Shown piece after piece: positions 32,599 through 43,189 of a DNA stretch of 64,000 nt. The notes beneath the pieces are model-generated. The model did not search any database and was not told the DNA's origin. It worked only from the letters and a program-made list of their open reading frames with translations. Origin of the DNA: Prorocentrum cordatum (lineage: Eukaryota; Sar; Dinophyceae; Prorocentrales; Prorocentraceae); contig CAUYUJ010008613.1 of the NCBI GenBank assembly GCA_963575745.1, positions 296,855-360,854 on the forward strand. The letters are read 5' to 3'. Positions within the stretch are counted from its first letter, which is position 1. Each line of letters begins with the position of its first letter. The position numbers were made by a program, and so were the translations under genes.

Positions 32599-33437
32599 GG
32601 GCGCGCGCGCGCGTGGGCAGGGCGGGGCAGGGCGGGTGGGGCGTCAATAGTTTCAGCGTTGCGCCAGCGTTACCTCTTCAGAACGGCATTCCAAGATTGA
32701 CCAGCCATGGCGGATGCATCCGCGGTAGTAAGCGATCCACAATCGGGTTGCTCAGCGCGTTCATGTGAGGTTTTGCGCGCGTGGATAGCGGTTGGGTTTT
32801 ACGTGTAGTGCTACGCTTGGGGGTGTATTCTCAAGAGGGCCATGTCGAGGTAAGAAGGGTTTGTCCATTGCCCCCGATGAAGGTACCCTGAAGGTCTTAG
32901 TGGGCTCCTTTTGTTCTGCGTACGCCCAGTTTAAATGTTCTGGCTGGCGCCTGGTTTTGATTAGGTCCCCATGACCCCTGGGATCCAAAGTTGCGTTCTT
33001 GTGGGTCTCGGGGCAGGGGTGGCGGCAGGATCCGCGAAAACGCTTCCACAGGCCCAGTGCAAGAGGCTCCTGAAGTTTGTCGTGTGGGGTCACCCAACCG
33101 CTTTGCTACCGCAGAGATCTCCCAACCACCCGCTAATCATGATGTAAGCGCACGTGGCGTAATGCCGCGTTTGTTTTCCATTTGAGGTTCGGCGGGGAAT
33201 GGTGCGCCGCTTCTGTGAGGTGTCATGCGTTGGAACTTCTTTGCTAATCAACAAGCGCGGCGCTGGGCCCGCGTTTGCCAGGACAGCCATTGCATGTGAA
33301 CGCTGTGTCCTGGGTCAATGTGGGTGGTAGACATAAGTTAAAGGCGAGCCCTCGTAATGCCCGCCTGGCCTTTTGTCTACACCCGCTCGCGCACACTTGC
33401 AGGAACCCCAGGGGCGCCACCACATTGATCTGTCACG
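31027..33437. other. No gene recognised
   Basis: CpG-rich, with G homopolymers around 32045-32150. Frames are Arg/Ala-rich with no motif. The only clear structure is the GT microsatellite at 32538. Confidence 0.35.
32538..32594 (+). repeat. (GT)n microsatellite
   Basis: About 28 perfect GT dinucleotides in a GT/GC-rich setting. Confidence 0.95.
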
Positions 33438-33938
33438 GTGCGCCGTATTAGTCTCACGCGCAATGCGGGCGCATGGGGTGGGCGGGTAATCGCATGGCGC
33501 CACCAAGTGTATGCTGCTGACAGCAACACTGTTTATTCCGGAGCGGTTTGTGGATCAAGCTTCCCCGCGCCAGTTCTTGAGATCGACGCTTCTTCGCTGA
33601 GCGCCCGAGAAGAGTTTTCTCAGCCCGAACCCATACCCAAGTCGAGTGATCCTCTCGCGGGGCCGCAGCCTGTTGGGAAGTGGTTCCAGACGCTCAACCC
33701 AAAGAATAAGGCCATGGTGAACAATCTTCTGAAAAGGTCTCGGATCCAGACTCTGATCATCCAGCGCCAGGGTCGCATCATCAGGGGCTTCAGGGCCTCT
33801 TTGACCAACAGCCAGGAGAATACCAGGGACGCGTTCGATCGTTGGGGCGCTTTCGACGACCGCACCAAGGAGTACGTGAATGAGATGAAGGACGAGATCG
33901 ACACTGATGCCGAAGGCGACGGGCGTCCTGCTCAGTGA
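33438..33938 (+). CDS. Hypothetical small protein
   Basis: A 166-codon frame whose second half has natural protein composition: PVGKWFQTLNPKNKAMVNNL, RIQTLIIQRQGRIIRGFRAS, then TRDAFDRWGAFDDRTKEYV and an acidic end. There is no ATG at the start (GTG), and the first 40 residues look non-coding. The real start may be an exon edge after a CCAG near 33570 or the Met at 33715. It may be the last exon of a gene or part of the same family as the gene at 36030, which follows on the same strand after 2 kb. Family not recognised. Confidence 0.4.
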   Translation: MRRISLTRNAGAWGGRVIAWRHQVYAADSNTVYSGAVCGSSFPAPVLEIDASSLSAREEFSQPEPIPKSSDPLAGPQPVGKWFQTLNPKNKAMVNNLLKRSRIQTLIIQRQGRIIRGFRASLTNSQENTRDAFDRWGAFDDRTKEYVNEMKDEIDTDAEGDGRPAQ

Positions 33939-36029
33939 TGTCCTTCGATGCCCATGGCAGCCGTCCATATGTGGGAACGTGGCGTTTTTCTACTGCGCCG
34001 CGCTAGCAGTTCACAGTGCTTCGCTCTGATGCTTGCAGCAGTGCTTCGCTCTGCGCGCGGCGGTGTGTCGTCCGCCCACGTCCTGCCCTGTTTTAGAGAG
34101 CAGTTGCCAGTAGTGCTGGGCGTTGGCCGCAATTGTGCGATCACCACCTGCGAGCCCGTGCTCACCCCCTGGCGGAGGCTTAGCCGATCCTCATCATCAC
34201 CACCATCGCCACCATTGCCATCATTATCAGCACCGCCACCCTTGTGCTCCTCAGTGCCTCATGTGTGCCCCAAGGGTTCTTTGCAGGCTAGGACTAGGGC
34301 CTCTTGGGCCTGAGATGTTCAGGCCCTCCGAAGGTTCCGATTTGCCAGGGCGTGAACCTCGCGAGACTCATGTTTCTGGAGCAATGCGTTGGCCGCTCGA
34401 AGCCCAACGCGCGGAACACCTGGGGTTCTCATGTGCCGAGCTTGGGCCTCTCAAGGCCTCAGGGGGAGTCCCAAGTCGTCAGCGTTTGTGAGGGCCTCTC
34501 GAGGCCAACGGGTTTCATCTTCAGCATCCTCGGCGTCATCCCTACCCTACGCAGGTTGTCACTATCGAGAACCCCCCAGAATGGCAGTGCTGTTCGCATT
34601 GCCATCGCGAGGGGTGCAGTTGTCATCGGTACCATGGCCACCGTCAGTGTCATCGTTGCCATCGCAGCCGTCGTCGTCGCCGTTTTGATGAGCACCGTCA
34701 TCGTCATCATCGTTGCCGTCGTTCTCCCTACTATCAGCGTTACCATTGCCACCGCTGCCATCAGGTCACCAAGAAGAGCACCACGCGCATGGTCAACGTC
34801 GTCGTCGCAGTGTCGCCGCTACCGCCACGACCGCCGTCGTCATTCGATGGTCTGCGCCTTGAGGGGTGACGGGTCCTCGGCCCCAGGGGGTTCGAGGTCT
34901 ATCCATTCGTTGCTCCATGGGCATTCCAGGGCCAGCATCCTGTTTGTTTGGGGCGGTCCTGGGCCGCCCAGTCTGTCCGATGCACTTGCTCCCTGGCGTT
35001 CCCCAAGTCTGACCTTCTATCCAGGATATCCCCATGCTGGCCTCGCTGCCCCCGCACTCTCAACCATCCGTCTGACGAGCTTCCTCGGAGGGCGACACGG
35101 CGTCACTTGCTGCGCTTGATCCTTGCTCATCCTCTCTGCGTTGCTCCGCCTTCCGTCGCTTCGCCCTGCGGCTTCAGCGACTCGCGCCGAGGCGGGTCTT
35201 GCAGGGGCGGGGGAAGCGAGCGAGGGGTAGTGCCAGGGGGTGGAGGGTGAAGGGACGATATGCTAGACAGCAGCGGTGGCGCATACCTGCCTCGCCCCTA
35301 CGCCGGGCAAGCGTCACGCGTAGCCAGTGGAATCGTCATGTGATTTTCAGTCAGTTGCCGAATGGACCCCGAACCCGTTCAATGCAGGACCCGCACCAGC
35401 CCCAAGGAGGTCTTACATGAAGCCCCAGCCATGGCAAGCCTCGAGCACTCTGCGCGTATGCAGCACACGCAAGTAACACAATCCGCAAGCGCGTAGCATG
35501 CCAGCATCGCCTATGCATCGGCCCAGCTGTGCCCACGCATTGCGCACGCCAACGCTAAACGCAACCCAGCTCCAAACAAATAGTAGACCCACCCTCAAAA
35601 AAGACGCCACCCCGAGGACCCGAATAATTCAATACACAATACAATCACGTGTCACGCCCATGCAAGCCACGCCCAAACCAAATGCCACTCCATGGTAGGT
35701 AGATGTATATGAGGCCACCGAAGGGCCCTGGTCAACCTCTGTCCTTATGAAAAGCATACCCCATCGGGCCCCAGGGGGGCGCTGACCGAGTCTTCAACCA
35801 GTGCAAACTTGTCCCACTTCGGGCCCAGACGTGTTTCAACTGATGAGCCTAACGAGGGCCTCTGTGTGGCCCTAGTCATGTCCTTGGCCCGTGGGGCCCA
35901 GCTTAACAATGTATCCCGCATGAGCCCCACGTGTAGACGTATGCAGAGCCATTTTGACTTGGTTGTTTCTTCGCAAGGCGAGGTTCTCGTTCAACCACTC
36001 GGTTTACCGTTTCTCTGCCGCGCGCAGTG
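33939..36029. other. No gene; loose CAT/CAC repeats
   Basis: ATCACCACCATCGCCACC and GTCATCGTTGCC-type words occur at 34190-34250 and 34625-34830. A CAGAGCCATTTTGACTTGG string at 35944, 86 bases before the next start codon, weakly resembles the spliced leader. No gene is supported. Confidence 0.35.
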
Positions 36030-39000
36030 ATGGCGACCAGGGAGAGGCTTGCTCGCAAGGCAGCCGAGAAGCAGCTGTCAGCTCGAGGCGGCACCGATCC
36101 CGAACCAGACGATGATGGCACAGGTGCGGTGATGACCCTTGCAGCTACCACAGTGGTATCAGGTGCGGATGGCACCGCGCCTAGGAACAGGAAATCACAT
36201 GCCCAGAAGGAGAAGGTCGCTGACGCGAAGGCTGTCAGGATTGCTCGCCAGAGCAGGACTGGTTGCTGCTTCGGCACCTGCGGCAAGAAGCTGGCTGCAG
36301 CGGACAAGAGGGACAACAGGATTGCCTGCCCCACCCACTATGTGCCGTGGTGCGTTGGGTTCTCGTACATGACCGAGGAGGAGACAGGAAAGACGCACGG
36401 CGATGACCAGGCGTTCAAGAAGACGTTTGACGGCGCTTCGAAGTACATGGTTGAGCATGAGGTCTCGGAGGGCACCTTCGCACCGCAGAATGTCGAGGAG
36501 GGCTCCGTGCAGAAGGCTGCCTGCCAGCGTGTCCTCGGGTTCTGGACCCGCCCAGAGATCTTCAACAAGTTCAAGTGCATGCCCGATCAGCTTGGTTACA
36601 AATCCTTCAAGCTTTGGGACGAGATGGGATCGCCGACCTTGGGCGTTCTCACGAGTGATCTGGAGGGCGCCCCTCGGACGTTCACATTCGAGTTCTCCAA
36701 GAGGGTATATATATCGAAGCTGCTGGCCCGCCCAGAGTCGACCATCAACAGTGACCAGTGCGACCTCGTCTACGACAATGCCAAGGGCGCTTTGCAGGGT
36801 GAGCTCCACCCGACTGGCTGCACGGTCATTTCCATGTCCACGTTGTTGACCCGCGCAATCAAGAAGAGGACGGACCAGGAGTTGGCGGATACAAGAATGA
36901 TGTTGGAAGGAGAGGGCGACGATGAGGGCCTTGCGATGCTGCTACAGGATAGCGCGGCGCCTGGCGACGCAGCCTGCCCCAGTGGAGGCGATGCATTGAT
37001 GGGAGACGCTGGGCATCCACGTGACGACGCCGTGTCGCTCGGCCACGCTACCGCGACCCCTGGGAAGCACCCCGACGGCGTCCGCTCAGGCTTGCCCTCG
37101 TCAGCGGGGAGGTCCAGGGGCGGAGGGCCCGAGGATGCTGTCAACGAGGTTCCCGACGTTACAGACTTGCTGAAGACGGACCCCATGAATGCCAAGTGGA
37201 TGTTGCAGTTGGCGAAGGTTAGCTTTACGACGGCTCTCGCTGGGAAGCAGCCAGGAGGCGTTGGCAGGGAGCGAAACGCGCTGAAGATCTACGTCTCGGA
37301 GGCCGAGTCCATGGGGCGAGAGGAAGCCATCACCATGCAGGAGCACCGCGACTTGCACAAGGAGTGCGAGAATTACGCAACCGAGCAAGGCTGGCTTACT
37401 GCATCGACAGAGGATCTCAAGTCGTTCACGGAGTGCCTTCAGAAACACAAGGTCGATTTGCCAACGAATGCGAAGATGGCGTGCATGGCTCGGGCAGTCA
37501 AGGACTGGTCGCAGCTTCAGCATGGCATCGAAGCGAAGGCCAAGACGCTCCTGAACCTGATCACCCCGTGGCCCGTGATTGAGGACACTGGCGGCTTCGA
37601 TCCTGGCCAGCCCCTCGCTCGGCACATCGAGGGCAGCCCCGCTGAGAAGATGGACAGGTTGAGGGACACGCTGCTGTCGAAGATCCTTGCGCCCATGATC
37701 AAGGACGGTGAGCAGAGCCATGATGCGCTGGTGCGCCTCATCGCGTCGGTCCTCGAGATGGTCACCTCTGCCTCTGATGACGAGAAGATCGATTTTCGAG
37801 CCGTGCGAGGACCGCGCCGACCAGCTCATCTCGGTCTTCCGTGGTGTCATGGTTGTGATGTTGCCGGACATCGACTTGCTCAGCAAGCACGAGGCAACTT
37901 CGAAGGATTTCGACCGCTTGCAGGCCATTGAGGCTGGAGGTGGCCTCCCGTTCCCCATACTGACGGCCATGAAGCAGAACAGTCACTACAAGGCGCTCCT
38001 GTCAGAGTTCATTCGCACGCGGAAGGATTGCGACACCTTGCTGCCTCGCGTCGAGGATCTCACGAAGAAGATATCCACCAAGACCGAGTTCAAGTTCAAT
38101 GGTGACACGGGCATTATCATGCAGGGGTGGGGTCTTTTGAAGGAGGCGCGGGGTAAGCTTCGAACGGGCCAGGACATGAAACTGAGGTCCGCCGTCGAGC
38201 GCGCGACGTTGCAGGCGTTGGACGGTCTCGCGGAGCAGATCGATCAGAACAGCTTCATGAGGGAGAAGGTCGTGGATCTGAAGGAGTTGTTGGAGGTCAC
38301 GGAGGACATGTCTTTCAGCTTGCCGCAGGGCGACCTATTTGCCAGCTTCGTCTCTCGGGTCCAGAAGGAATGCAGTATGGATAGCCACGTCGCCACTATG
38401 ATCAAGCGCATGGGCTTCTTCTCCTTCGATGCCGAGCGGGGGAGCCGCAGTCAGGCCGTCGCGAGCCTCACTGCCCAGTTGAAAACCTACGGCGATTTCG
38501 GCTTGGTCGCTCCCCCTGTAGAGCTCGAGCAGGCTATCGACGATTTCACTTTGAAACTGTTTCAGACGATGGGAACTGGTGAGGACTTCAACATGACAGA
38601 TTATGCATGCAACTACATCGGGGCCGCGTGCGCTCTTGGCATGGGCCTCCTGGGCGCGAAGCCAGAGACGACCGCCGAGCAGAAGGACATACAGCAATCG
38701 CTTTCGGAGTTGCCGAAGCCCGGGTGGGGATTTCCAAACGGCAGTTGGCTACAGGAAGCTCGGCAGCAGCGCGCAGGAGATCTTGCAGACCGGGGAGGGG
38801 CACCCAGAAGATGCGCAATTTCGTGGGTGCGGTCTCGGCTTTCGTTGAGGCGCGATGGCCTCGCAATCCAGACTGCCCCGCCGCCGACGCGCGCGGCCAA
38901 GCCTGCCCCTCCCTTCGAGCCCCAAACGCCCATTTCGACAGCCCCATTCCCCTCCCCCCCTCCGCCTGTGCCCCCGTCAGCTCACCGCCTCCCTGCATCC

Positions 39001-39096
39001 TGCCCCCCCCCCCCCAGTCTTTGCCGCCCCCCCCCCCCCCTCCCGCCACCCCTCGCCCCCAACAGATTGTTTTTTTTTTTTTCCGCGGCCTCTTGA
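36030..39096 (+). CDS. Large unknown protein, one frame change near 37798
   Basis: From ATG 36030 (MATRERLARKAAEKQLSARG): a basic N-terminus, a Cys/His segment TGCCFGTCGKKL...IACPTHYVPWC (a possible zinc-binding site), then KAACQRVLGFWTRPEIFNKF and RVYISKLLARPESTINSDQC. A Gly/Asp-rich linker follows, then long helical regions (LHKECENYATEQGWLTASTE; VKDWSQLQHGIEAKAKTLL). At 37798 one extra base moves the frame: DDEKIDF then EPCEDRADQLISVF, continuing through PDIDLLSKHEATSKDFDRL, VERATLQALDGLAEQIDQ and ACALGMGLLGAKPETTAEQK. The credible part ends near 38750; the annotated end then runs through C and T homopolymers. Corrected length would be about 900 residues. Family unknown. Two short gaps to the frame at 39191 suggest further exons. 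Confidence 0.6.
38995..39081 (+). repeat. C and T homopolymer tracts
   Basis: Runs of about 13-14 C, then about 14 T at 39068-39081, in a pyrimidine-rich stretch between two coding blocks (38750 and 39191). It could be intronic polypyrimidine sequence, with AG at 39014 or 39062, but no splice pair was fixed. Confidence 0.5.
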
Positions 39097-39190
39097 AGGC
39101 CAGCCTTCGCGGAAGGGCAGGCTAGGTCGCGCGCGTCGGGCATGGGGCGGTTGCGATTGGAGGGCCGCCCAGGCAAGGCCGAATATCAAC

Positions 39191-39832
39191 ATGGAGTTCA
39201 GCGACCGCTGGTGCGGCCAGTTAGTGGAGCTACGCTCGGCGATGGCAGCTATTGAGTGCTCGGGCAAGGTGATGGCGCTCATTTCGGCGGTGGAGAAAGA
39301 GCTCCTGCCTGTTATCATCAACGGTGCCGAGGTCGGGGTGTGGAGCGCCGATGCAGGCAACCTGACGACGGCGGCGGGGTGGCTCGAGTTTGCGGGGCGC
39401 TCATTGTTCAGGAACGTGAGGCCGTCGACGATGAAATCCGCCATGGGTGCGGTTTCGGTGAGGTACGCTGCGGCCAAGCAGGCTCGCGACCTCTTCGGCG
39501 ACGGCGACCAGGCGAGGACGGACACGATGGTTTCCATCAAAGCGAAGATGGACAGGGCCGCAGTGACGAATGCGGAGCGCTTGCTGCTGGCATGCCGCAG
39601 GGACTTCGAGGGAACACCGCTGAAGCTCAAGCGGAACTTGAAGTTTCACATGAACGGCCTTTCGAAAGGGGCAGGTCTCGTTGGCGCCCCCGCTCTTGTG
39701 GAGCGTCTTCGAGGAGAAGTCCGAGGTAAGCAAGCGCAAAGGCGCTGGTCCTCGAAGCCAGTTGGGCGCCGTTGCGCTCGCTGGTTGCGCCTCCTCGCCA
39801 AGCGATTTTCTTGTTCTGCCTGCCTCGTGTGA
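39191..39832 (+). CDS. Hypothetical protein segment, possible exon of the 36-kb gene
   Basis: From ATG 39191: MEFSDRWCGQLVELRSAMAA, EKELLPVIINGAEVGVWSAD, AMGAVSVRYAAAKQARDLFG and ERLLLACRRDFEGTPLKLKR, all of natural composition and helical. The sensible part ends at ERLRGEVRG, where CGAGGTAAGC (39722-39731) is a good 5' splice site, so translation to the annotated stop at 39832 may be intron read-through. Same strand and similar style as the preceding gene. Family not recognised. Confidence 0.45.
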   Translation: MEFSDRWCGQLVELRSAMAAIECSGKVMALISAVEKELLPVIINGAEVGVWSADAGNLTTAAGWLEFAGRSLFRNVRPSTMKSAMGAVSVRYAAAKQARDLFGDGDQARTDTMVSIKAKMDRAAVTNAERLLLACRRDFEGTPLKLKRNLKFHMNGLSKGAGLVGAPALVERLRGEVRGKQAQRRWSSKPVGRRCARWLRLLAKRFSCSACLV

Positions 39833-41009
39833 CGTGGCGTGGGCGCGCGTGCGATGTGTGCGCGCTCAGCCCACGTATGTTTTTGTTCGAGCTGTGCTGC
39901 TCGAGGCTGCGGCAGGCCCAGTGCACCCCAAGACCTGATTAACACATGTGCGTGCGCGCAGACACTTGGCATAGCACCACATAGCAACAGCATGACACCA
40001 CGCGAACGCAAATCAGGTCTTACAGCGCACGGCGACGCGACACAACACAAGAAGCCTCAGCCTGAGGCAGCGTTGGCCCTTGGGGAAAAAAACGAGCGTC
40101 AGTGCGGGCGCCACCGTCGCCGCCCGCTATCGCCGCAGAGGAGGGGGAGGGAGGAGGGATGGGAAGAGCAGGGGGGCAGGTGGAGAGTCTCGGGGTAGCA
40201 GGGGAGAGGAGGATGAGGGCTGAGAGCTTGGAGGGGGCTTGGAGGGCGAGGTGGAAGGAGGGATGGATGGGAGGGTCCTCCTGCGCGTCTCCGTCCTCCT
40301 CCTCGCTCCTCCTATTTTGGTTGCAGTGGTAAGCGCTATCGTAGGGAAAAGCCCTGCAAGCTGCGTAGCGGCCATGCGCTTGCGAGCGCGACGTCGCCTT
40401 CCGCATCGCCACCGCGATTGCGAGCAACCCTCGACGTAACAGCCACACCAACAACACGCAGCAATACCACCATACTAGGTGCACCACTTGCGAAAGCCAA
40501 TAACTGGCGGTTGCTGCCCCTGGCGCGCCGAAGCTTCTACCAGTGCTACACCAACGGCTACGGCCACGACCACAGCCGCGCGCGGATGCCCTTGCAGTGG
40601 CCATCCGCGACCATCAGTGCATCCGTTGCTGGAGCCACCGTGTCGGCCACCACTGGCACGGCCGCCGCCACGTCATCCGCTGCCCGTGGGCGTGGCGTTT
40701 TACTTTGCTCCAATCCTCCTTGCCGCTACCGCGGCAAGCGCCGCTTCGGCGTGCGGGGCTCAGGCCGAGCGACGCTTGGACCCAACGCAGCCAGCGGCAG
40801 CGCGTGCCTGACGCGGCAACGCCAGCCAACGCCGCTGACAATAAGATTGTGCCGCCAACAACGGCAACGTATCGAACCGTGCGGTGACACCGCGACTGAG
40901 CGGTGCGCGGCGGTATTGCCTCTCGGGGCGAACGTGCGGGCAATTGCTTGATGCGCCGCTGCCGATGCGCGGTGGCCTTGCGAGCCACCGCGTTGCGCGC
41001 AGTAACTTT
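39833..41009. other. No gene recognised
   Basis: Mixed sequence; GGAGG/TCCTCC patches at 40140-40320. Frames on both strands lack motifs. Confidence 0.4.
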
Positions 41010-41235
41010 TTTGGCTGCCATATAGGTGACCATTTCGGATGGTAACCAATTTGGTGGCGACCTTCTCGGCGACCATATGAACCAGTAGTTTGTTTTGCGG
41101 CGACCATTTTGGCGACCACATGGGTTACCATTTTGATTTTGGCGACCATGTTGGCGACCACATGGGCGACCATATAGCGACCACTTTTGTATAACCCCTC
41201 CTGTAATGGACCTGGAACGTCACAAGCGTAACCAT
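41010..41235 (-). repeat. Inverted, diverged copy of the GTGGTCGCC-rich repeat
   Basis: Reverse-complemented, it reads GTGACGTTCCAGGTCCATTACAGGAGGGGTTATACAAAAGTGGTCGC, followed by GTGGTCGCCAACATGGTCGCC and CCAAAATGGTCGCC words. This is the same order as 19368-19500 and 20558-20690. The unit is therefore dispersed beyond the tandem duplication. Confidence 0.8.
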
Positions 41236-41368
41236 CGCTGCATACCATTTCGTACCATAGTACCCCGTTTCGTATCACATCATGTCATATCTGATATGAT
41301 CATAACCTGGCATCACATATCAATCAATATCATATCATGTCACTGCAAACCATGTCAAACCATACAAT

Positions 41369-41535
41369 GTATATATATATATATATATATATATACATAC
41401 ATACATCGGTTTATATATATATATATATATATGACTATATATGTGTATGTTCGCATGAGTGTATGCATGTATGTGTGTGTATGTATGCATGCATGTGTGT
41501 ATGTATGCATGCATGCATGCATGTATGTACGTAGA
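41369..41535 (+). repeat. (TA)n / TGTATGCATG microsatellite
   Basis: Two perfect TA runs (about 41369-41394 and 41411-41431), then TGTATGCATGCATG repeats, directly upstream of a GGCCCCAAGA array. Confidence 0.9.
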
Positions 41536-41559
41536 TACATATCCACACATTGCCCAAGC

Positions 41560-42110
41560 AGCACCCAAAGCGGCCCCGAGAGGGGTCCAAGAGGGGCCCC
41601 ACGGGGGGAATTCGAACCCACATTCCGACACCTTCGCCCCAACACGATCCCGAAGACCGCCAGCAGGCCCCTAAGGACCCCCCCGAGAAGACCCAAGAGG
41701 TTCACAAGAGGCCCCAAGACGGCTCCAAGGGGACCGTCAAGAGGGCACGAATATGCACACATTTCGCTGTGTCTATGCGCGCGGCGCCCCAGATGACCGC
41801 AGAGGCCTCCAGGAGAGCCCCAACATTGCCGAAGAGGATCCAAAACTGCCCAAGAGGGTCCCAAGGTGGCCCAAGCTGCACCCAGGACCGCCCACGGCGG
41901 CCCCAAGACGGCCCAAAGAGGGCCCCAAGAAGGGCATGGGGGTGGGGGGGGATTGCGAATTCACAGTTCCAAGGCACCCGTTTTAAATGATCCCCAAATA
42001 CCACCAGCAGCCTTCCAAGGACCCCCCGAGAGGACCCTAGAGGGCCAAAAGAGGCTCCGAAGAGGCGCCGACAAGCGCCGCAAGAGGCTTCAAACTTGTT
42101 TCCAAGAGGC
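41560..42110 (+). repeat. GGCCCCAAGA-type array, copy 4
   Basis: Same degenerate unit, with two non-array cores (about 41603-41690 and 41930-41995). Bounded on the left by the TA microsatellite. Confidence 0.8.
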
Positions 42111-42569
42111 TGCCCAGAGATTTCCCCAGAGACGCGAACAGACATTCAAGCTGCTTTTCACCAACACTCCGGGCACGGTTGCAGGATGTGCAGGTCCACC
42201 AGGAGGGAAACATGTGGACGATTGGCACGGTGGCCCATCTCTCAGTGTCCTTTGCCTATTCTTCGTTTTCAAAGGCTCCACGTTTCCTTTTGATCCTGCC
42301 TGTCCTTCCCGTTCTGCCCTCGTCTTCGTCGCCATCATACTTCTGGACTATGTTCCCCTGACTCGACCTCCAAACCGCCCCCCATCGTCCTCTTCGCACT
42401 CCTCCTGGAGACCTCCGTGCTCAGGGAATGGTTGTTTAATACGTGTTTCCGTGGCGCGATTGGATTCAAATCATATCTCAAACAGCCGCCGAAACCCCGA
42501 CAGCTGATTGCGAGGTGGGTTCCGGGAGAACCTGAACGCACGCGAAGCGCGCTCTACCGTTCTGTTAAT
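42111..42569. other. No gene recognised
   Basis: Ordinary sequence. Near its end, AGAACCTGAACGCACGCGAA and GCGCGC precede the microsatellite, as also happens at 62084. Confidence 0.4.
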
Positions 42570-42696
42570 ATCTCTATATATGTATCCATGTGTATACGTA
42601 CGTACGTATGTGTGTCTGTTTGGCTGTCTGTTTGCCTGCCTGTGTGTATGTATGTATGGGGGCGAGTATGTAAGTATGTAAGTGTGAGGTGTATAT
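42570..42696 (+). repeat. TGTA-type microsatellite, left flank of element 2
   Basis: ATATATGTATCC, TACGTACGTACG, TGTGTATGTATGTATGG and TAAGTATGTAAGTG words. The same composition resumes at 49236 on the other side of the element, so the element split one microsatellite. Confidence 0.85.
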
Positions 42697-42779
42697 GATC
42701 CTTTTAACAAGTGTATGCTGCGTACCACGGCGAAGTTGCCGCACTTGATGGTCATCCGTTGCCATCTCGCTCTAGCCTC
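42697..42779 (+). repeat. Split direct repeat A1 of element 2
   Basis: 83 bp matching 48960-49042 with one difference (T at 42712, C at 48975). It forms the left terminus. Confidence 0.92.
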
Positions 42780-42796
42780 GAGCGAACTCCGCCCGT

Positions 42797-43189
42797 ATGC
42801 TTTCGGCCGCTCGCGCGGCGGCCGATCTGCTGCTGCCAGAGCTGGGTCGCGGGCTGAGCACCGGCGTGGCGCTGTACGCGGCCAACCAGGGGCACGCGCA
42901 GTGCCCTGCGTGCTCGTGTGCGCCGCAGTTCCACTGCCCTGAGCTGCGGTGCGACTGCTCAGGCCTTCAGGGCTCGAGCAGTCACGGGCCCAGCCTCTGG
43001 GCCGTGGCGCTGGCCTGCGCCGCCAGCGGGCTGGTCGGGGCCTCCACCGCCGCGCTGGCCTGCTGGCGCGCTGGCGGCTGCTTCGTGGCGGCCCGTCGTC
43101 CGCAGGTCGGCGGTGGCAGGGAGCCTGACTTCGAGGAGGAGGCCCGAGCTCAGGCGCGCGTGGCGCGCGCCAAGGCGCTGCAGCAGTGA
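42797..43189 (+). CDS. Small Cys-rich membrane protein ORF of element 2
   Basis: 130 codons from the first ATG after A1. Residues 36-54 carry a dense Cys series (CPACSC, HCPELRCDC), then one hydrophobic helix of about 25 residues (SLWAVALACAASGLVGASTA onward), then an acidic/basic tail (DFEEEARAQARVARAKALQQ). This suggests a single-pass membrane protein with a Cys-rich, possibly metal-binding, outer segment. It ends in TGATG, overlapping the next ATG by one base, so gag-like translation may depend on termination-reinitiation. I know of no assigned role in DIRS elements; an accessory or envelope-like role would be speculation. Confidence 0.6.
   Translation: MLSAARAAADLLLPELGRGLSTGVALYAANQGHAQCPACSCAPQFHCPELRCDCSGLQGSSSHGPSLWAVALACAASGLVGASTAALACWRAGGCFVAARRPQVGGGREPDFEEEARAQARVARAKALQQ

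Noticed and set aside
41369-41630. Frames with Tyr/Ile and Cys/Met/Val repeats resembling membrane proteins
   Set aside because: TA and TGTATGCATG microsatellite translations.
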